The translations under genes were made by a program, and so were the position numbers. This document shows, one piece after another, positions 21,385 through 28,776 of a DNA stretch of 28,776 bases. The first letter of the stretch is position 1. Each line of letters begins with the position of its first letter. Origin of the DNA: Anaerolineae bacterium (GTDB lineage Bacteria > Chloroflexota > Anaerolineae > B4-G1); assembly GCA_016783285.1 (NCBI GenBank), contig JADHWW010000119.1:1-28776 (forward strand), given 5' to 3'. Below the pieces are notes generated by a model, which had not been told where the DNA came from, did not search any database, and saw nothing but the letters and a program-made list of their open reading frames with translations.

Positions 21385-23178
21385 CTACGGGGGCGGCACA
21401 GCCTCGAAGCCTTCCCTGCGCAGCATCAGCGGCAGGTACAACTGGCTTACCACTGGAGCCTCGGGGGGCGGCGCCTCGCCGCCGCGCGTCTCGTACCAGG
21501 CCTCGTCCTGCTGGGGAAGCCAGCCCTGAACATACGCCGTGCCTATGTTCCCCTTGAGGATAGGATAGGCGGTCTCAGCGGTTCCGGTGATGTCGCAGGA
21601 GTGGCTCAGGCCCACATCGATGTCCACTGGGAGGTGGCACGCCAAGGTCAGATCCCTAAGCACGTCGTCCGTCAGGTCTCGGTCCGTCAGTCCGGTCCAC
21701 GTGATGGACACGTTGCTAATGTTCGTGACCACATACGTGAAGGTCAGGGGCTCACCGGGCCAGACCCTAACGGCGTCGCGGTCGCTGTCCGCCTCGTACC
21801 CGTTGATGTACTTCTCGAAGGAGTAGGCGAGCTCCAGCGTGATGTACCAGGCGTCGTCGGCCTGGTCACTCAAACCCTCCACAGACGCCATACCGGTGTT
21901 CTGATGGCCGCCAGGAGCGGACGCAGCGGGTCTGGTGATGGCGCAGAAGTCGCTCCCACCCTCGAGGATGGTTCTGGGAAACCCGACGCAGTCCTCGGTC
22001 AGATCAAACACATCGTCCCTCAGTCCGGTCCATGTGATGGGCGTGTTGCCCGTGTTCATCACCACGTACCTGAAGGTCAGTAATTGATCGGGGTTGACCT
22101 CAACAGCCTCTGCCAGGGTGTCCGCGTCTTGCCCATTGATGTACTTCTCGAAGGAGTAAGCGGGCTGCTCTGGCGTGATGTACCAGGCGGGGTCGTCTTG
22201 GTCATCCAGACCCTCCACAGACGCCATACCGATGTTCTGATGACCGTCAGGAGCGTCCCCAGCGGGTCTGGTGATGGCGCAGAAGTCGCTCTCATCCACG
22301 GGGATAGTCCTGGGAAACCCGCCGCACTCGTCGGTCAGATCATCAAACACATCGTCCGTCAGGCCGATCCACGTGATGGGCGCGCTGCCTGTGTTCGTCA
22401 CCACGTACGTGAAGGTCAGTAATTGACCGGGGTTGACCACAACGGCCTCTTCCAGGGTGTCCGCGTCTTGCCCATTGATGTGCTTCTCGAAGGAGTAGGC
22501 TGGCGTGATGTACCAGGCGGGGTCAGCCTGGTCATCCAGACACTCAATATACGCCGTGCCAATGTTTCGCTGGCCAGTGGGAGCATTCCCAGCGGCTCTG
22601 GTGATCGCGCAGAAGTCGCTCTCATCCTCGGGGATGGTTCTGGGGAACTCGCCGCACTCGTCGGTCAGATCACCAAACACATCGTCCGTCAGGCCGATCC
22701 ACGTGATAGGCACGCTGCCCGTGTTCGTGACCACATACGTGAAGGTCAGAGGGTCACCTTCGCTGGCCTCAACAGCCTCTTCCAGCCTGTCCGCGTCTTG
22801 CCCGTTGACGTACTTATCGAAGCAGTAGGGCCATTCACATGGCCCTACTTGTGTCTCCAGTATAAGCTCTCCGTCAACGTGCAACTGAACAGTGTATACC
22901 GCTGCCCCCAGGTGAACGCCGCGTTCTTCCCAGGTGTATGTGTATCTCACAATTTCGCCGGGGGCAAGGATGTCAAAGCCCGATACAATCTCCTCCCCGT
23001 CCAGGGTGACGTGCCAGTCCCTTGTCAGAGGCTCCTCAAAGGGATTCTCCAACATGAAAGAGAGGTAGTCGCAGTCGACTCTCAGATCATACCATGCCAC
23101 AGCGGTGGGCGTGAAGACCAGCAGTGCAGCGGCAATCAGCGTGAAGGCCATAGCCAGGCGTGCGCTCTTGATGTGCAT
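21385..23178 (-). CDS. Secreted protein with four DUF11-like repeats and [YF]LP tail
   Basis: A 597-residue exported protein. Residues 1-28 are a signal peptide ending TAVA. A beta domain (30-112) is followed by four repeats of about 110 residues (118-226, 228-336, 341-447, 452-563). Each has EKYINGQDAD, PLTFTYVVTNTGS, ITWIGLTDDVF, a paired-Cys segment (DECGEFPRTIP..., SDFCAITR) and NIGTAY...WYIT. These resemble DUF11-type Ig-like modules of bacterial surface proteins. A Pro-rich linker leads to QLYLPLMLRREGFEAVPPP. Repeat 4 is the most divergent. AAGGAGG lies five bases before the ATG and a strong promoter is present, so it may be highly made. Role unknown; a structural or adhesive surface protein is plausible. 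Confidence 0.85.
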   Translation of the reverse strand: MHIKSARLAMAFTLIAAALLVFTPTAVAWYDLRVDCDYLSFMLENPFEEPLTRDWHVTLDGEEIVSGFDILAPGEIVRYTYTWEERGVHLGAAVYTVQLHVDGELILETQVGPCEWPYCFDKYVNGQDADRLEEAVEASEGDPLTFTYVVTNTGSVPITWIGLTDDVFGDLTDECGEFPRTIPEDESDFCAITRAAGNAPTGQRNIGTAYIECLDDQADPAWYITPAYSFEKHINGQDADTLEEAVVVNPGQLLTFTYVVTNTGSAPITWIGLTDDVFDDLTDECGGFPRTIPVDESDFCAITRPAGDAPDGHQNIGMASVEGLDDQDDPAWYITPEQPAYSFEKYINGQDADTLAEAVEVNPDQLLTFRYVVMNTGNTPITWTGLRDDVFDLTEDCVGFPRTILEGGSDFCAITRPAASAPGGHQNTGMASVEGLSDQADDAWYITLELAYSFEKYINGYEADSDRDAVRVWPGEPLTFTYVVTNISNVSITWTGLTDRDLTDDVLRDLTLACHLPVDIDVGLSHSCDITGTAETAYPILKGNIGTAYVQGWLPQQDEAWYETRGGEAPPPEAPVVSQLYLPLMLRREGFEAVPPP

Positions 23179-23225
23179 TGTACCCTCCTTGTGTGCTTCG
23201 GATTTATCTACCCAAGTCCTGTACT

Positions 23226-23254
23226 ATTATAGCCGAAATGTAGTCCCAAGTCAA
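23226..23254 (-). promoter_or_regulatory. Strong promoter of the repeat-protein gene
   Basis: On the minus strand TTGACT (23254-23249) and TATAAT (23231-23226) are 17 bases apart; the -10 box is perfect and the -35 box matches five of six. Transcription should start near 23219, giving a leader of about 41 bases. Confidence 0.8.
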
Positions 23255-23315
23255 TCGCTGGACTGATTTTTAGGAAATTATTAAGAGTTTGTCCGAGCCC
23301 CAACTCAGCAGCATC

Positions 23316-24299
23316 TCACCTGTTGAGCGGCCCATCTTCGTATCCAATCGGCGCCATGCGCAGGTATTCCGTCGTGCGCCGCTTTCGCTCGAAGTCGCCA
23401 AAGGCCCGTTGCACCTGATCCTCTGTGAGGCCCATCACCTGAGCCACCTCGGCGACCGGCACGTTGTGCTCTTGGGCGTACCAGAGCAGGTCCATTACCT
23501 CGAAAGGCAGGCGGAAAAAGAACTCTTCCTGAGAACTGTGGGCGCTGTAGGTGTCGGTGGTCGGCGTGGCCTGGCGGATCTCCTGCGGCACTTCCAGGTA
23601 CTCGGCCAGTTGGTAGACCTGGGTTTTGAACAGATGCCGGATGGGGGCTACGTCATAGCCCCCATCGCCCCACTTGACAAAGAAGCCCTGGTCGTGCTCA
23701 TTCTTGTTCGGCGTGCCCACCACCGCGTAGTTGCGCAACTCGGCGTGGTAATAGAGCATGGTCATGCGGCTGCGCTGCTTGAAGTTGGAGGCGGCCACGA
23801 TCTGCAGGTAATCGCGCAGATTGGGCCGTTTCGATTTCTCCTCGCCCTCCGGTGTGATGATCGTCAGGTGGAAAACATTGAGCGCGTCGCTGTCCAGCAC
23901 GTTCTGCGGCAGTGTGATCTTGGCCTTGTAACTGGAGTCGTACTCGGGGAAGACATGCCGGATGGCCTCGTCACGGCGGTCGTAGCAGCCAAAACCCACC
24001 AGCGCGCCGGTCATATCCTCAACGACAGTGTCGACGCCAAACTGCTCGGCCACTTTGCGAGCCAGCACGATGCTGTCGCGGCTGCAGTCCTTCTCAGGCA
24101 TCATCACGCCGACGACCCGCTTGGGGCCAAAGGCGCGGACGCAGAGGGCCAGCACCACGGATGAGTCCACACCGCCGCTGATGCCCACCACCGCCCCAGA
24201 ACGGCGCAACGTCTGGCGCACATCCCGGCGGAGGTTGGCCACCAGTTCTTCGGTCACGGCGGCGGGGTCTATCTTGAGAACGTCTTTGTGGAAGGTCAT
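23316..24299 (-). CDS. nadE: NAD synthetase-like N-type ATP pyrophosphatase
   Basis: A 327-residue member of the NadE family, which adenylates nicotinate adenine dinucleotide and aminates it. The PP-loop is GISGGVDSSVVLAL (SGGVDSS at residues 41-47). NKNEHDQGFFVKWGDGGYDV and PIRHLFKTQVYQLAEYL are clear family segments. There is no glutaminase domain. The usual segment after the 'PT.D' motif, with its DE..LG..Y pattern, reads instead SAHSSQEEFFFRLPFEVMDL, so it is divergent. The ATG at 24299 overlaps the stop of the asparagine synthetase gene as ATGA. Coupling to asnB, a ligase and an ACP suggests a dedicated amidating role, but housekeeping NAD synthesis cannot be excluded; the gene symbol refers to the family. 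Confidence 0.75.
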   Translation of the reverse strand: MTFHKDVLKIDPAAVTEELVANLRRDVRQTLRRSGAVVGISGGVDSSVVLALCVRAFGPKRVVGVMMPEKDCSRDSIVLARKVAEQFGVDTVVEDMTGALVGFGCYDRRDEAIRHVFPEYDSSYKAKITLPQNVLDSDALNVFHLTIITPEGEEKSKRPNLRDYLQIVAASNFKQRSRMTMLYYHAELRNYAVVGTPNKNEHDQGFFVKWGDGGYDVAPIRHLFKTQVYQLAEYLEVPQEIRQATPTTDTYSAHSSQEEFFFRLPFEVMDLLWYAQEHNVPVAEVAQVMGLTEDQVQRAFGDFERKRRTTEYLRMAPIGYEDGPLNR

Positions 24300-26341
24300 G
24301 GTGTCTCCTGCTCTTCAGGTGGTTGGATGGCGGGTGGGACAACGGATGTGGGGCCGACGCAGAGTTTCAGGGGGGCGATGGATGGGATAGGCCGGCCCGG
24401 AAAGTTCTCGACGAATTGATAGTGAAGGAGTTGAGTGGAGAGGATGCCGGCCAGGGCCATGTTGTCTCGCTCACTGAAACGATGTGCGCTCTGAGCCTTC
24501 TTGACCAGGCGGGCCACGGCCTGGGGATGGAAATACCCGGCTGTGCGGATCATCTCCGGTGATAACAACTCCTGCACGTAGACGTGGGATGTATCGCCGA
24601 AGAAACTGCGGTGAATCGGCGCGCGGTAGGGTCGCTTGGTACGGGTGTGGACCGATTCCGGCAGCATCCCCCGCATGGCTTGCTTGAGCACGTACTTCTC
24701 GTTCAGCCCGCGAATCTTGAGCCGGGGCGGGATGCGGCTGGCAAACTCGATGACTCGATGATCCATGAAGGGAAAACGCCCCTCCACCGAATGGGCCATC
24801 AGCATCCTGTCGCCCTGGGACGAGAGCAGGTATTCCGACAGGAAAATGCTGATCTCGATATATTGTGCCCGCGCCAGCGGTGTCCAGCGCTTGTAGGCCG
24901 GGTGGCGTTCAAGTTCACTGACGACCTCGGCTACGGGGTCGTAGCCGTTGAGGGCGGCCTGGACTTCGGATGAGAAGAAACGGCGCAGCGGCGCGGTGTT
25001 GGCCCAGCGGATGGCGTGGGAGTAATCGAGCCGGTCAGTCTCGGTAAGGCCTTTGCGGAAGAAGGCTTCCAGGAACGTGCCTCCCTGGCCCAGGCCCTCC
25101 ACGTAGGGGTAGAGCCGCTTCAGCAGCAGGGGACGCATGGCAGAGTCTGGGTCTCGCGCCCAGAAGCGACGCAGTTTGGTCTCTTTGTAAATGTTGTAGC
25201 CGCCCAGGAACTCGTCGGCCCCCTCGCCGGTGAGCACCACCTTGATGTCGTTCTGCCTCACCAATTGCGAGAGCAGAAACAGCGGCGCGGGCGAGGTGCG
25301 CAGGATGGGCCACTCAGTATGCCAGATGACGTCCGGAAACACGCGGCCCACGTCGGCGTCGGCGCACTCGATGCGGCGGTGGTCGGTACCCAGGAACTCG
25401 ACCATCCGCTCTTGATGAGTCCGCTCGTCAAAGGCCGGGTCAGCGAAGGCGATCGAGAAGGTCTTGAGATAGTTACTGGTATGATCGCGGATGAGCGCCG
25501 TGATCGTGGACGAGTCCAGCCCGCCGCTCAGGTAAGCGCCCACGGGCACGTCGGCCCGCAGGCGGATCCGGGTGGCGTCCACCAGCAACTCTCGCAACCC
25601 CCCGGCGTACTCGTCGTCAGAGAGGTTCTCTCCCTGTTCTGCCCCATCCTCTGGGAAGCTCAACCCCCAGTACCGTTCCAGTGAAATCTGGCCATCGCGG
25701 GCGGTGAGGGTGTGTCCTGGCGGCACCTCGACGATGCTCTCAAAAACGGTGCGCGGGGCCCGCGTCGCCCAGAATGTGAATACCTGGGCCAGCGAGACCA
25801 GGTCCAGCCGGGCGCTGACCGCCGGGTGCGCCAGGATAGCCTTGATCTCGGAGCCGAAAATCAGCACACCGTCGGCGATGGTGTAAAACAGCGGGCAGAT
25901 GCCCACCTGGTCGCGAGCCATGAACAGCGTGCCGCCGCTGGCCTCAGGCCGCCGGTCCCAGATGGCAAAGGCGAACTGTCCGTTGAGATGCTCTACGCAG
26001 CGAGGACCGAACTGTTCGTACAGGTGAACGATGACCTCGACGTCGGAGGAGGTGGTGAAGCGGTGGCCCTGCGTCTCCAGGTCGGCCCGTAATTCCACAT
26101 AGTTGAAAACCTCGCCGTTTATGACGAGCCAGATCGTTTCGTCCTCATTGGCGATGGGCTGCGATCCGGTTTTGAGGTCAATGATGCTCAACCGGGCATT
26201 CCCCAGGCCGATGCGTCCGTCGCGGTAGATGCCAAACTCCTCCGGGCCGCGATGCCGGATCAGGCCCAGCATCCGCTCCAGGAGGGGCTGGTCAATGGGG
26301 TGGTGTTTAGTCAGGTTATAGATACCGACGATGCCACACAT
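24296..26341 (-). CDS. asnB: Glutamine-hydrolysing asparagine synthetase family amidotransferase
   Basis: A 681-residue class II amidotransferase. Cys2 (MCGIVGIYNL) is the glutaminase nucleophile after Met removal, with RHRGPEEFG and NGEVFNYVELR completing that domain. The synthetase domain has the PP-loop LSGGLDSSTITAL (272-278) and LTGEGADEFLGGYNIY. The C-terminal part has HSVEGRFPFMDHRVIEFA and a ~40-residue Pro-rich tail after VENFPGRP. It is longer than E. coli AsnB (554 residues) and resembles the AsnB paralogues found in surface-polymer and secondary-metabolite clusters, so the substrate need not be aspartate. A GGAG site precedes the ATG. A palindromic element separates it from the ligase gene upstream in the operon. 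Confidence 0.88.
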   Translation of the reverse strand: MCGIVGIYNLTKHHPIDQPLLERMLGLIRHRGPEEFGIYRDGRIGLGNARLSIIDLKTGSQPIANEDETIWLVINGEVFNYVELRADLETQGHRFTTSSDVEVIVHLYEQFGPRCVEHLNGQFAFAIWDRRPEASGGTLFMARDQVGICPLFYTIADGVLIFGSEIKAILAHPAVSARLDLVSLAQVFTFWATRAPRTVFESIVEVPPGHTLTARDGQISLERYWGLSFPEDGAEQGENLSDDEYAGGLRELLVDATRIRLRADVPVGAYLSGGLDSSTITALIRDHTSNYLKTFSIAFADPAFDERTHQERMVEFLGTDHRRIECADADVGRVFPDVIWHTEWPILRTSPAPLFLLSQLVRQNDIKVVLTGEGADEFLGGYNIYKETKLRRFWARDPDSAMRPLLLKRLYPYVEGLGQGGTFLEAFFRKGLTETDRLDYSHAIRWANTAPLRRFFSSEVQAALNGYDPVAEVVSELERHPAYKRWTPLARAQYIEISIFLSEYLLSSQGDRMLMAHSVEGRFPFMDHRVIEFASRIPPRLKIRGLNEKYVLKQAMRGMLPESVHTRTKRPYRAPIHRSFFGDTSHVYVQELLSPEMIRTAGYFHPQAVARLVKKAQSAHRFSERDNMALAGILSTQLLHYQFVENFPGRPIPSIAPLKLCVGPTSVVPPAIQPPEEQETP

Positions 26342-26377
26342 AATAGGCTCCCTGAGAGAATGATTATGCTGTGTTCG

Positions 26378-26425
26378 TAGTGGCGACTTCAGTCGCTTCT
26401 CTACAACGACTGAAGTCGTTACTAC
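26378..26425. repeat. Second copy of the palindromic element
   Basis: Arms GTAGTGGCGACTTCAGTCG (26378-26396) and CGACTGAAGTCGTTACTAC (26407-26425) flank a 10-base centre. They match the inner palindrome at 18326-18385 except for a compensating change (T-A to C-G) in each arm; the two G-U positions are the same. It sits in the 96-base gap between the ligase and asnB genes and would form a strong RNA stem in their transcript. Confidence 0.88.
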
Positions 26426-26437
26426 ACTACAGGGCTA

Positions 26438-27964
26438 CTAACTCAGGCCCGTCTTTTTGATCTTGCCACTGCTCGTCTTGGGCAGACTGTCGCGAAACTC
26501 CACGTGCTGCGGCACCAGGAAGTTCTCCATGTGTGCCCGGCAGTGACGGAGGATATCCTTCTCAGTCAACGCGACGTTGTCCAGCACGACGAAGGCTTTG
26601 ATCGCCTCTCCCAGAATCGGGTCGGGCACACCGATGACTGCCGCTTCGACGACGCCTTCGATGCCGTACAGCACGTTCTCTACCTCCTTGGGCGACACTT
26701 TCTCACCCCGGCTCTTGATGATGTCGTCTTTGCGGGCGACAAAGTAAAGGTAGCCTTCCTCGTCCATCTTAAACAGGTCGTCGCTGTAGAGCACCCGCTC
26801 GCCGGGGGTGGGACCGGGGCGATACCGTTCCGCCGTCGCTTTGGGATTCTCCCAGTAGCCTCGCATGACGTGCGATCCGCGAATCACCAGCTCACCCACG
26901 AGACCCGGCCCCACGCGATTCCCCTCTTCGTCCTCGATCCAGACCTCGGTGCCGGGGATGGCGATGCCCACCGATCCGGGCCGTTTGTCCAGTTGATCCG
27001 GCGGCAGGTAAAGCGTGCGCTTAGTCTCGGTCAGGCCATACATCGAGTAGAGCGTCGCCCAGGGGAACTTGTCGCGGAGTTCCATGATGTGGCTGGGCGG
27101 CAGAGCGGCAGCGGTATTGGTGAGGTAGCGCAGGCTGCTCAGGTCGTAAGGGCTCAAGTCCATCTGGAGCAGAATCGCAAAGATGGTCGGCACACCGGGG
27201 AAGCCGGTCACCCGTTCCGCCTCCATCTTTTTGAGGACCGCCGCCGGATAGGCAAAGGACCTTTCCAGCACCAGCGTTCCGCCAAAGCGAAAGACCATGA
27301 GCAACTGGTACAGACCATAGTCAAACGACAGGGGCAGCACGTTGATCACGATGTCGTCGGCTATGTTCTCCAGATATTGAATAATGGAGCCAGAGGCAAA
27401 GACGACGTTGTTGTGGCCTTCCACGACGCCCTTGGGGTCGCCGGTGCTGCCGGAGGTGTAGATAAGGCAGGCCAGGTCCTGGTCAATGGTGGGGCAGGCC
27501 GGGCGATTGGCAGGGTAGGCGGCCAACAGGTCGTCGAAAGTGTAAAAGCCATCCCCGGCGGCTGTGGTTGCGCGTTTGCCGCTCAGCACGGTGAACTTGA
27601 GTGAGGGTACCGCCGCGTGTACCTTGGCCGCCAGGGAGGCGTTCCGGCCGGAAGTGAAAAGGGCCGTGGCTCGGCAGTTGTTGAGGATATAAGTCAGCTT
27701 GTCTTGCTTGGTCGTGGAGTTGACGACGACAAAGGTGCCCCCCGCCTTGAGGATGCCAAAGATGGCGACCACCGCTTCCACCGAGTTGGGCAGGTAGATG
27801 GCCACCCGGTCGCCCCGCTGCACGCCGTGGGCGATGAGCGCGTGGGCCAGCCTATTGGCCCGCGCTTCGACTTCAGTGTAGGCCAACCGCTGGCCGTCGC
27901 ACACCAGGGCCGTCTTGTCGGGAAACCGCTCGGCGTTACTTTGCAAAAAGTCCTGAACCAACAT
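26438..27964 (-). CDS. AMP-forming acyl/aminoacyl ligase (class I adenylate-forming enzyme)
   Basis: A 508-residue ANL-superfamily enzyme that activates a carboxylic acid with ATP and passes it to a thiol carrier. Motifs in order: LIYTSGSTGDPKGVVEGH (about 168-184), SMYGLTETKRTLYLP, GERVLYSDDLFKMDEEGYLY with FVARKDDIIKSRGEKVSP, and the catalytic-lysine end LPKTSSGKIKKTGLS. The short length and the carrier-protein gene 24 bases upstream suggest that the acid is loaded onto that ACP, as in DltA/DltC or exosortase-associated acyl ligase systems. Substrate cannot be read from the sequence by eye. GGGAGGG lies about ten bases before the ATG. Confidence 0.9.
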   Translation of the reverse strand: MLVQDFLQSNAERFPDKTALVCDGQRLAYTEVEARANRLAHALIAHGVQRGDRVAIYLPNSVEAVVAIFGILKAGGTFVVVNSTTKQDKLTYILNNCRATALFTSGRNASLAAKVHAAVPSLKFTVLSGKRATTAAGDGFYTFDDLLAAYPANRPACPTIDQDLACLIYTSGSTGDPKGVVEGHNNVVFASGSIIQYLENIADDIVINVLPLSFDYGLYQLLMVFRFGGTLVLERSFAYPAAVLKKMEAERVTGFPGVPTIFAILLQMDLSPYDLSSLRYLTNTAAALPPSHIMELRDKFPWATLYSMYGLTETKRTLYLPPDQLDKRPGSVGIAIPGTEVWIEDEEGNRVGPGLVGELVIRGSHVMRGYWENPKATAERYRPGPTPGERVLYSDDLFKMDEEGYLYFVARKDDIIKSRGEKVSPKEVENVLYGIEGVVEAAVIGVPDPILGEAIKAFVVLDNVALTEKDILRHCRAHMENFLVPQHVEFRDSLPKTSSGKIKKTGLS

Positions 27965-27988
27965 ATTGCCTGCCCTCCCGTCGGCGTT

Positions 27989-28234
27989 TCAGGCGGTCTT
28001 GCGGCGGACGTACGCCGCCAGCCGGCTCACCGAGTCAAAACTCTCCGGCACGATCTCATCGTCCTCGACCGTGACGTCAAAAGTCTCTTCGACAAACATC
28101 ACCAACTCCAACACTCCGGTCGAGTCTACAATACCCTCTTCCAGGAACGAGGCATCGTCGGACAATTGGTAGCCGTTGTCGCTGAACAGAAAGTTATTGG
28201 CAATGTACTGTCTGACTTGTTCTTCGATGGTCAT
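27989..28234 (-). CDS. Acyl carrier protein of the ligase-amidotransferase cassette
   Basis: An 81-residue carrier protein with the phosphopantetheine site EEGIVDSTGVLELVMFVEE (Ser38). The GIVDS version, instead of the GADSLD of the fatty-acid ACP at 3119-3364, is typical of dedicated carriers that work with a stand-alone AMP-forming ligase. It is first in a minus-strand cassette with that ligase, asnB and the NadE-like gene. GGAGGA lies seven bases before the ATG. I find no strong promoter in the 109 bases upstream. Confidence 0.92.
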   Translation of the reverse strand: MTIEEQVRQYIANNFLFSDNGYQLSDDASFLEEGIVDSTGVLELVMFVEETFDVTVEDDEIVPESFDSVSRLAAYVRRKTA

Positions 28235-28343
28235 TGAACTTCCTCCTCCATCATCAAGGATTGCCTGTCACACTAAGTCTGTACGTTTGTACTGCCTGAT
28301 CAATTAGTCTCACGGGCGCCATAGCCTGATCTTCCAATACTGC

Positions 28344-28776
28344 TTAGGAGTCCCTGAAAATCAGTGGCAAGAAGATGAACGTACCGCTGAACTCGTCGGC
28401 GCCCATGTCTACACCTCCAACAGGCCGGGGGTCGCCCTCGAAATCGGTAGCGGGCGCGCCTGCACTTGTCCCAACATCAATAGCCGGCGAGTTGCCTCTC
28501 AGATGGTAGTCTCCTTCAGTCCGGTCCACGAACTGCGGGTCGTCCGAGATGTTGGTGCTGTTGGCAAAGCCCTCCTGCACGTCGGAGTAGGTGACGCTGC
28601 AGGTGCCGCCTGAGCAACTCAGGTCATCGTCGCCGTTGAAAGCCAGGATGCTGTTGAGGATGACGAGACTCCCATCCGGCTGATCGGTGGCAAAGTAGAT
28701 GCCTCCGGTCCCGTCGCTGGCGCTGTTGTTGGCAATTGTGACGTTGACCAGCCTGGCAGAGGAACGCCAGAAGTTC
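28344..28776 (-). CDS. Beta-helix/choice-of-anchor-Q protein, C-terminal part (runs off right edge)
   Basis: The frame is open from the window edge to the TAA at 28344-28346 (143 codons). It reads LVNVTIANNSASDGTGGIYF, LVILNSILAFNGDDDLSCSG, then a Cys pair (LSCSGGTC), then NSPAIDVGTSAGAPATDFEG followed by DPRPVGGVDMGADEF. This is the usual end of parallel beta-helix surface proteins with a choice-of-anchor-Q-like unit, similar in layout to the protein at 18712-21294. The last residues are GTFIFLPLIFRDS, again the [YF]LP tail. The start and any signal peptide are outside the window. An internal GTG at 28580 is not a credible start since coding continues upstream. Confidence 0.82.
   Translation of the reverse strand, partial: NFWRSSARLVNVTIANNSASDGTGGIYFATDQPDGSLVILNSILAFNGDDDLSCSGGTCSVTYSDVQEGFANSTNISDDPQFVDRTEGDYHLRGNSPAIDVGTSAGAPATDFEGDPRPVGGVDMGADEFSGTFIFLPLIFRDS

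Noticed and set aside
21820..22840. Regular ~330-bp DNA repeats in the minus-strand gene considered as a non-coding satellite
   Set aside because: Reading frame, paired cysteines and conserved protein motifs persist through all four repeats, so they are protein domain repeats.
26504..27604. A 366-codon open frame on the plus strand opposite the AMP ligase
   Set aside because: The ligase on the other strand has every ANL motif. The antisense product is His/Val/Gly-rich without motifs; long shadows are expected in GC-rich coding DNA.

Overview
The window looks like a bacterial chromosome segment, most probably from a Chloroflexota lineage (Anaerolineae-like). The bacterial assignment rests on an acpP/plsX/fabF fatty-acid and phospholipid set and perfect sigma-70-type promoters. 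The Chloroflexota suggestion is weaker and rests on gene style: a type 2 IPP isomerase next to a DUF116 protein, GT39 membrane glycosyltransferases with a beta-rich C-terminal extension, and large exported beta-helix/repeat proteins ending in a short [YF]LP tail. The phylum call is inference; no rRNA is present.

Left part (1-3364): the edge holds the start of a transposase whose insertion seems to have cut an aconitase-family gene down to its first ~78 codons. Upstream of that remnant lies an isoprenoid operon on the minus strand (fni, DUF116, prenyl diphosphate synthase) with overlapping genes. Its promoter is divergent from that of acpP, and the two -35 boxes sit in a perfect inverted repeat. 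Next on the plus strand (3365-9168) come a strong terminator, a small Cys-rich DUF6485 gene coupled to an exported clan GH-A glycosidase-like gene, the remains of a DUF2207 membrane-protein gene, a coiled-coil gene with an SPFH/SHOCT gene, and a GT39 glycosyltransferase broken by a one-base shift in a T run.

Middle part (9217-17845, minus strand): eight closely packed genes look like one long transcription unit. In transcription order they are a LON-domain protein, plsX, fabF, a NERD-like membrane protein, a GT2 glycosyltransferase, an NAD-dependent sugar epimerase/dehydratase, a DegT sugar aminotransferase and a second GT39 enzyme. The unit therefore runs from lipid synthesis to sugar modification and lipid-linked sugar transfer at the membrane. 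Its promoter is back to back with the promoter of a tRNA-Leu(GAG), the two -35 boxes overlap, and the first gene appears to be leaderless.

Right part (17995-28776): a 0.7-kb gene-poor stretch holds a GC hairpin, a decayed gene fragment, a 120-bp nested palindrome and an AT-rich inverted repeat. It is followed by a two-lobed beta-helix protein with recent internal DNA duplication, a secreted protein with four ~110-residue DUF11-like repeats, and a minus-strand cassette of ACP, AMP-forming ligase, class II asparagine synthetase and an NAD synthetase-like ATP pyrophosphatase. A partial beta-helix gene runs off the right edge.

The most interesting candidates for undescribed biology are the shared C-terminal [YF]LP tail on four otherwise unrelated exported proteins (a possible sorting signal), the ACP/ligase/double-amidotransferase cassette, and the promoter arrangements with -35 boxes in inverted repeats or overlapping.
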